A DNA stretch of 5,488 nt, from contig JAHWKC010000174.1 of NCBI GenBank assembly GCA_019348095.1, positions 1-5,488 of the forward strand, given 5' to 3'. This DNA is from Pseudomonadota bacterium. GTDB lineage: Bacteria; Pseudomonadota; Gammaproteobacteria; Xanthomonadales; Xanthomonadaceae. The notes beneath the pieces are model-generated. The model saw only the letters and a list, made by a program, of their open reading frames with translations. It was not told where the DNA came from and made no database searches. Below are positions 5,291 to 5,488 of this stretch, piece after piece. Within the stretch, counting starts at the first letter, position 1; each line of letters opens with the position of its first letter. A program made the translations under genes and the position numbers.

Positions 5291-5488
5291 CGGACGCTCC
5301 CCTCCCCGGCGTCATGTATCTGCTGGAGCTTGTCGATGTCCTCCAGGTCGCGCGGACGCCCTGCGCGACGCTTCATCTCGATCAGGTGCGGGATGGAAGC
5401 GATCCGGACCTTCGAGCCACTCAGGTCCTTGACCACCGCTTCCGCCATCAGATCCTCGAACCCGATGGGTTCGTCGATGAACACGTCC
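5287..5488 (-). CDS. Nucleotidyltransferase-like protein, C-terminal part (partial, continues beyond window)
   Basis: Sixty-six residues are visible: DVFIDEPIGFEDL near the edge, then VRIASIPHLIEMKRRAGRP and RDLEDIDKLQQI. The closing 'asi..LI.mKr.AgRp.DleDi..L' block is the C-terminal signature of a widespread nucleotidyltransferase-fold family (AbiEii/DUF6036-like). In these proteins a Lys and the RxxDxxD segment follow the catalytic strand. The catalytic GS-x-DxD part would lie outside the window. A GTG at 5484 could be read as a start, but the preceding codon (Asp) continues the family pattern 'DVFIDEP', so the true start is beyond the edge. It shares an ATGA overlap with the 60-residue gene, an arrangement common in toxin-antitoxin-like pairs. 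Confidence 0.65.
   Translation of the reverse strand, partial: DVFIDEPIGFEDLMAEAVVKDLSGSKVRIASIPHLIEMKRRAGRPRDLEDIDKLQQIHDAGEGSVR

Overview
The window is GC-rich and codon-dense. It looks like DNA from a gammaproteobacterium of the Xanthomonadaceae/Lysobacteraceae type. The evidence is the style of the recognisable proteins and a dispersed GTAGGAGCGGCT-type palindromic repeat pair at 1507-1580. This assignment is by recognition, not by database search. The sequence is not one coherent stretch of genome. At least three places show fragments of unrelated genes abutting, and one 200-base piece looks actinobacterial. The simplest reading is a chimeric assembly or amplification product, possibly from a metagenome or mixed sample. 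Real rearrangement or transfer is the less likely alternative.

Layout. 1-30 holds the last codons of an upstream gene (+). 36-1454 (+) encodes a complete, unusual short-chain dehydrogenase with an N-terminal four-cysteine motif, a large insertion, and Thr in place of the catalytic Tyr. 1507-1580 is an inverted pair of REP-like palindromes. 1611 to about 2060 (-) is the C-terminal catalytic piece of an S9 prolyl-oligopeptidase-type peptidase. It is fused in frame to the first ~22 residues of an actinobacterial PknA/PknB-type Ser/Thr kinase. That kinase start overlaps (ATGA) the end of a penicillin-binding protein gene, as in the actinobacterial pbpA-pknA division operon (about 2046-2246).

2292-3470 and 3457-4281 (both -) form a two-gene operon. 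An RsbQ-like alpha/beta hydrolase comes first, followed with a 14-base overlap by a PAS sensor histidine kinase. This parallels the Bacillus RsbQ-RsbP energy-stress pair, with a kinase replacing the phosphatase. The kinase C-terminus looks frameshifted. Divergently, from 4449 (+), starts a sensor kinase with an RsbRD-type N-terminal domain. It is cut at about 4841, where the sequence runs directly into the truncated N-terminus of a DJ-1/PfpI-family protein on the opposite strand (start 4952).

The right edge (5108-5488, -) carries the end of a nucleotidyltransferase-like gene coupled by an ATGA overlap to a 60-residue protein. These two may be a toxin-antitoxin-like pair. No gene-free stretch exceeds 300 bases; the three gaps (1455-1610, 4282-4448, 4953-5107) hold the repeats and inverted repeats listed.
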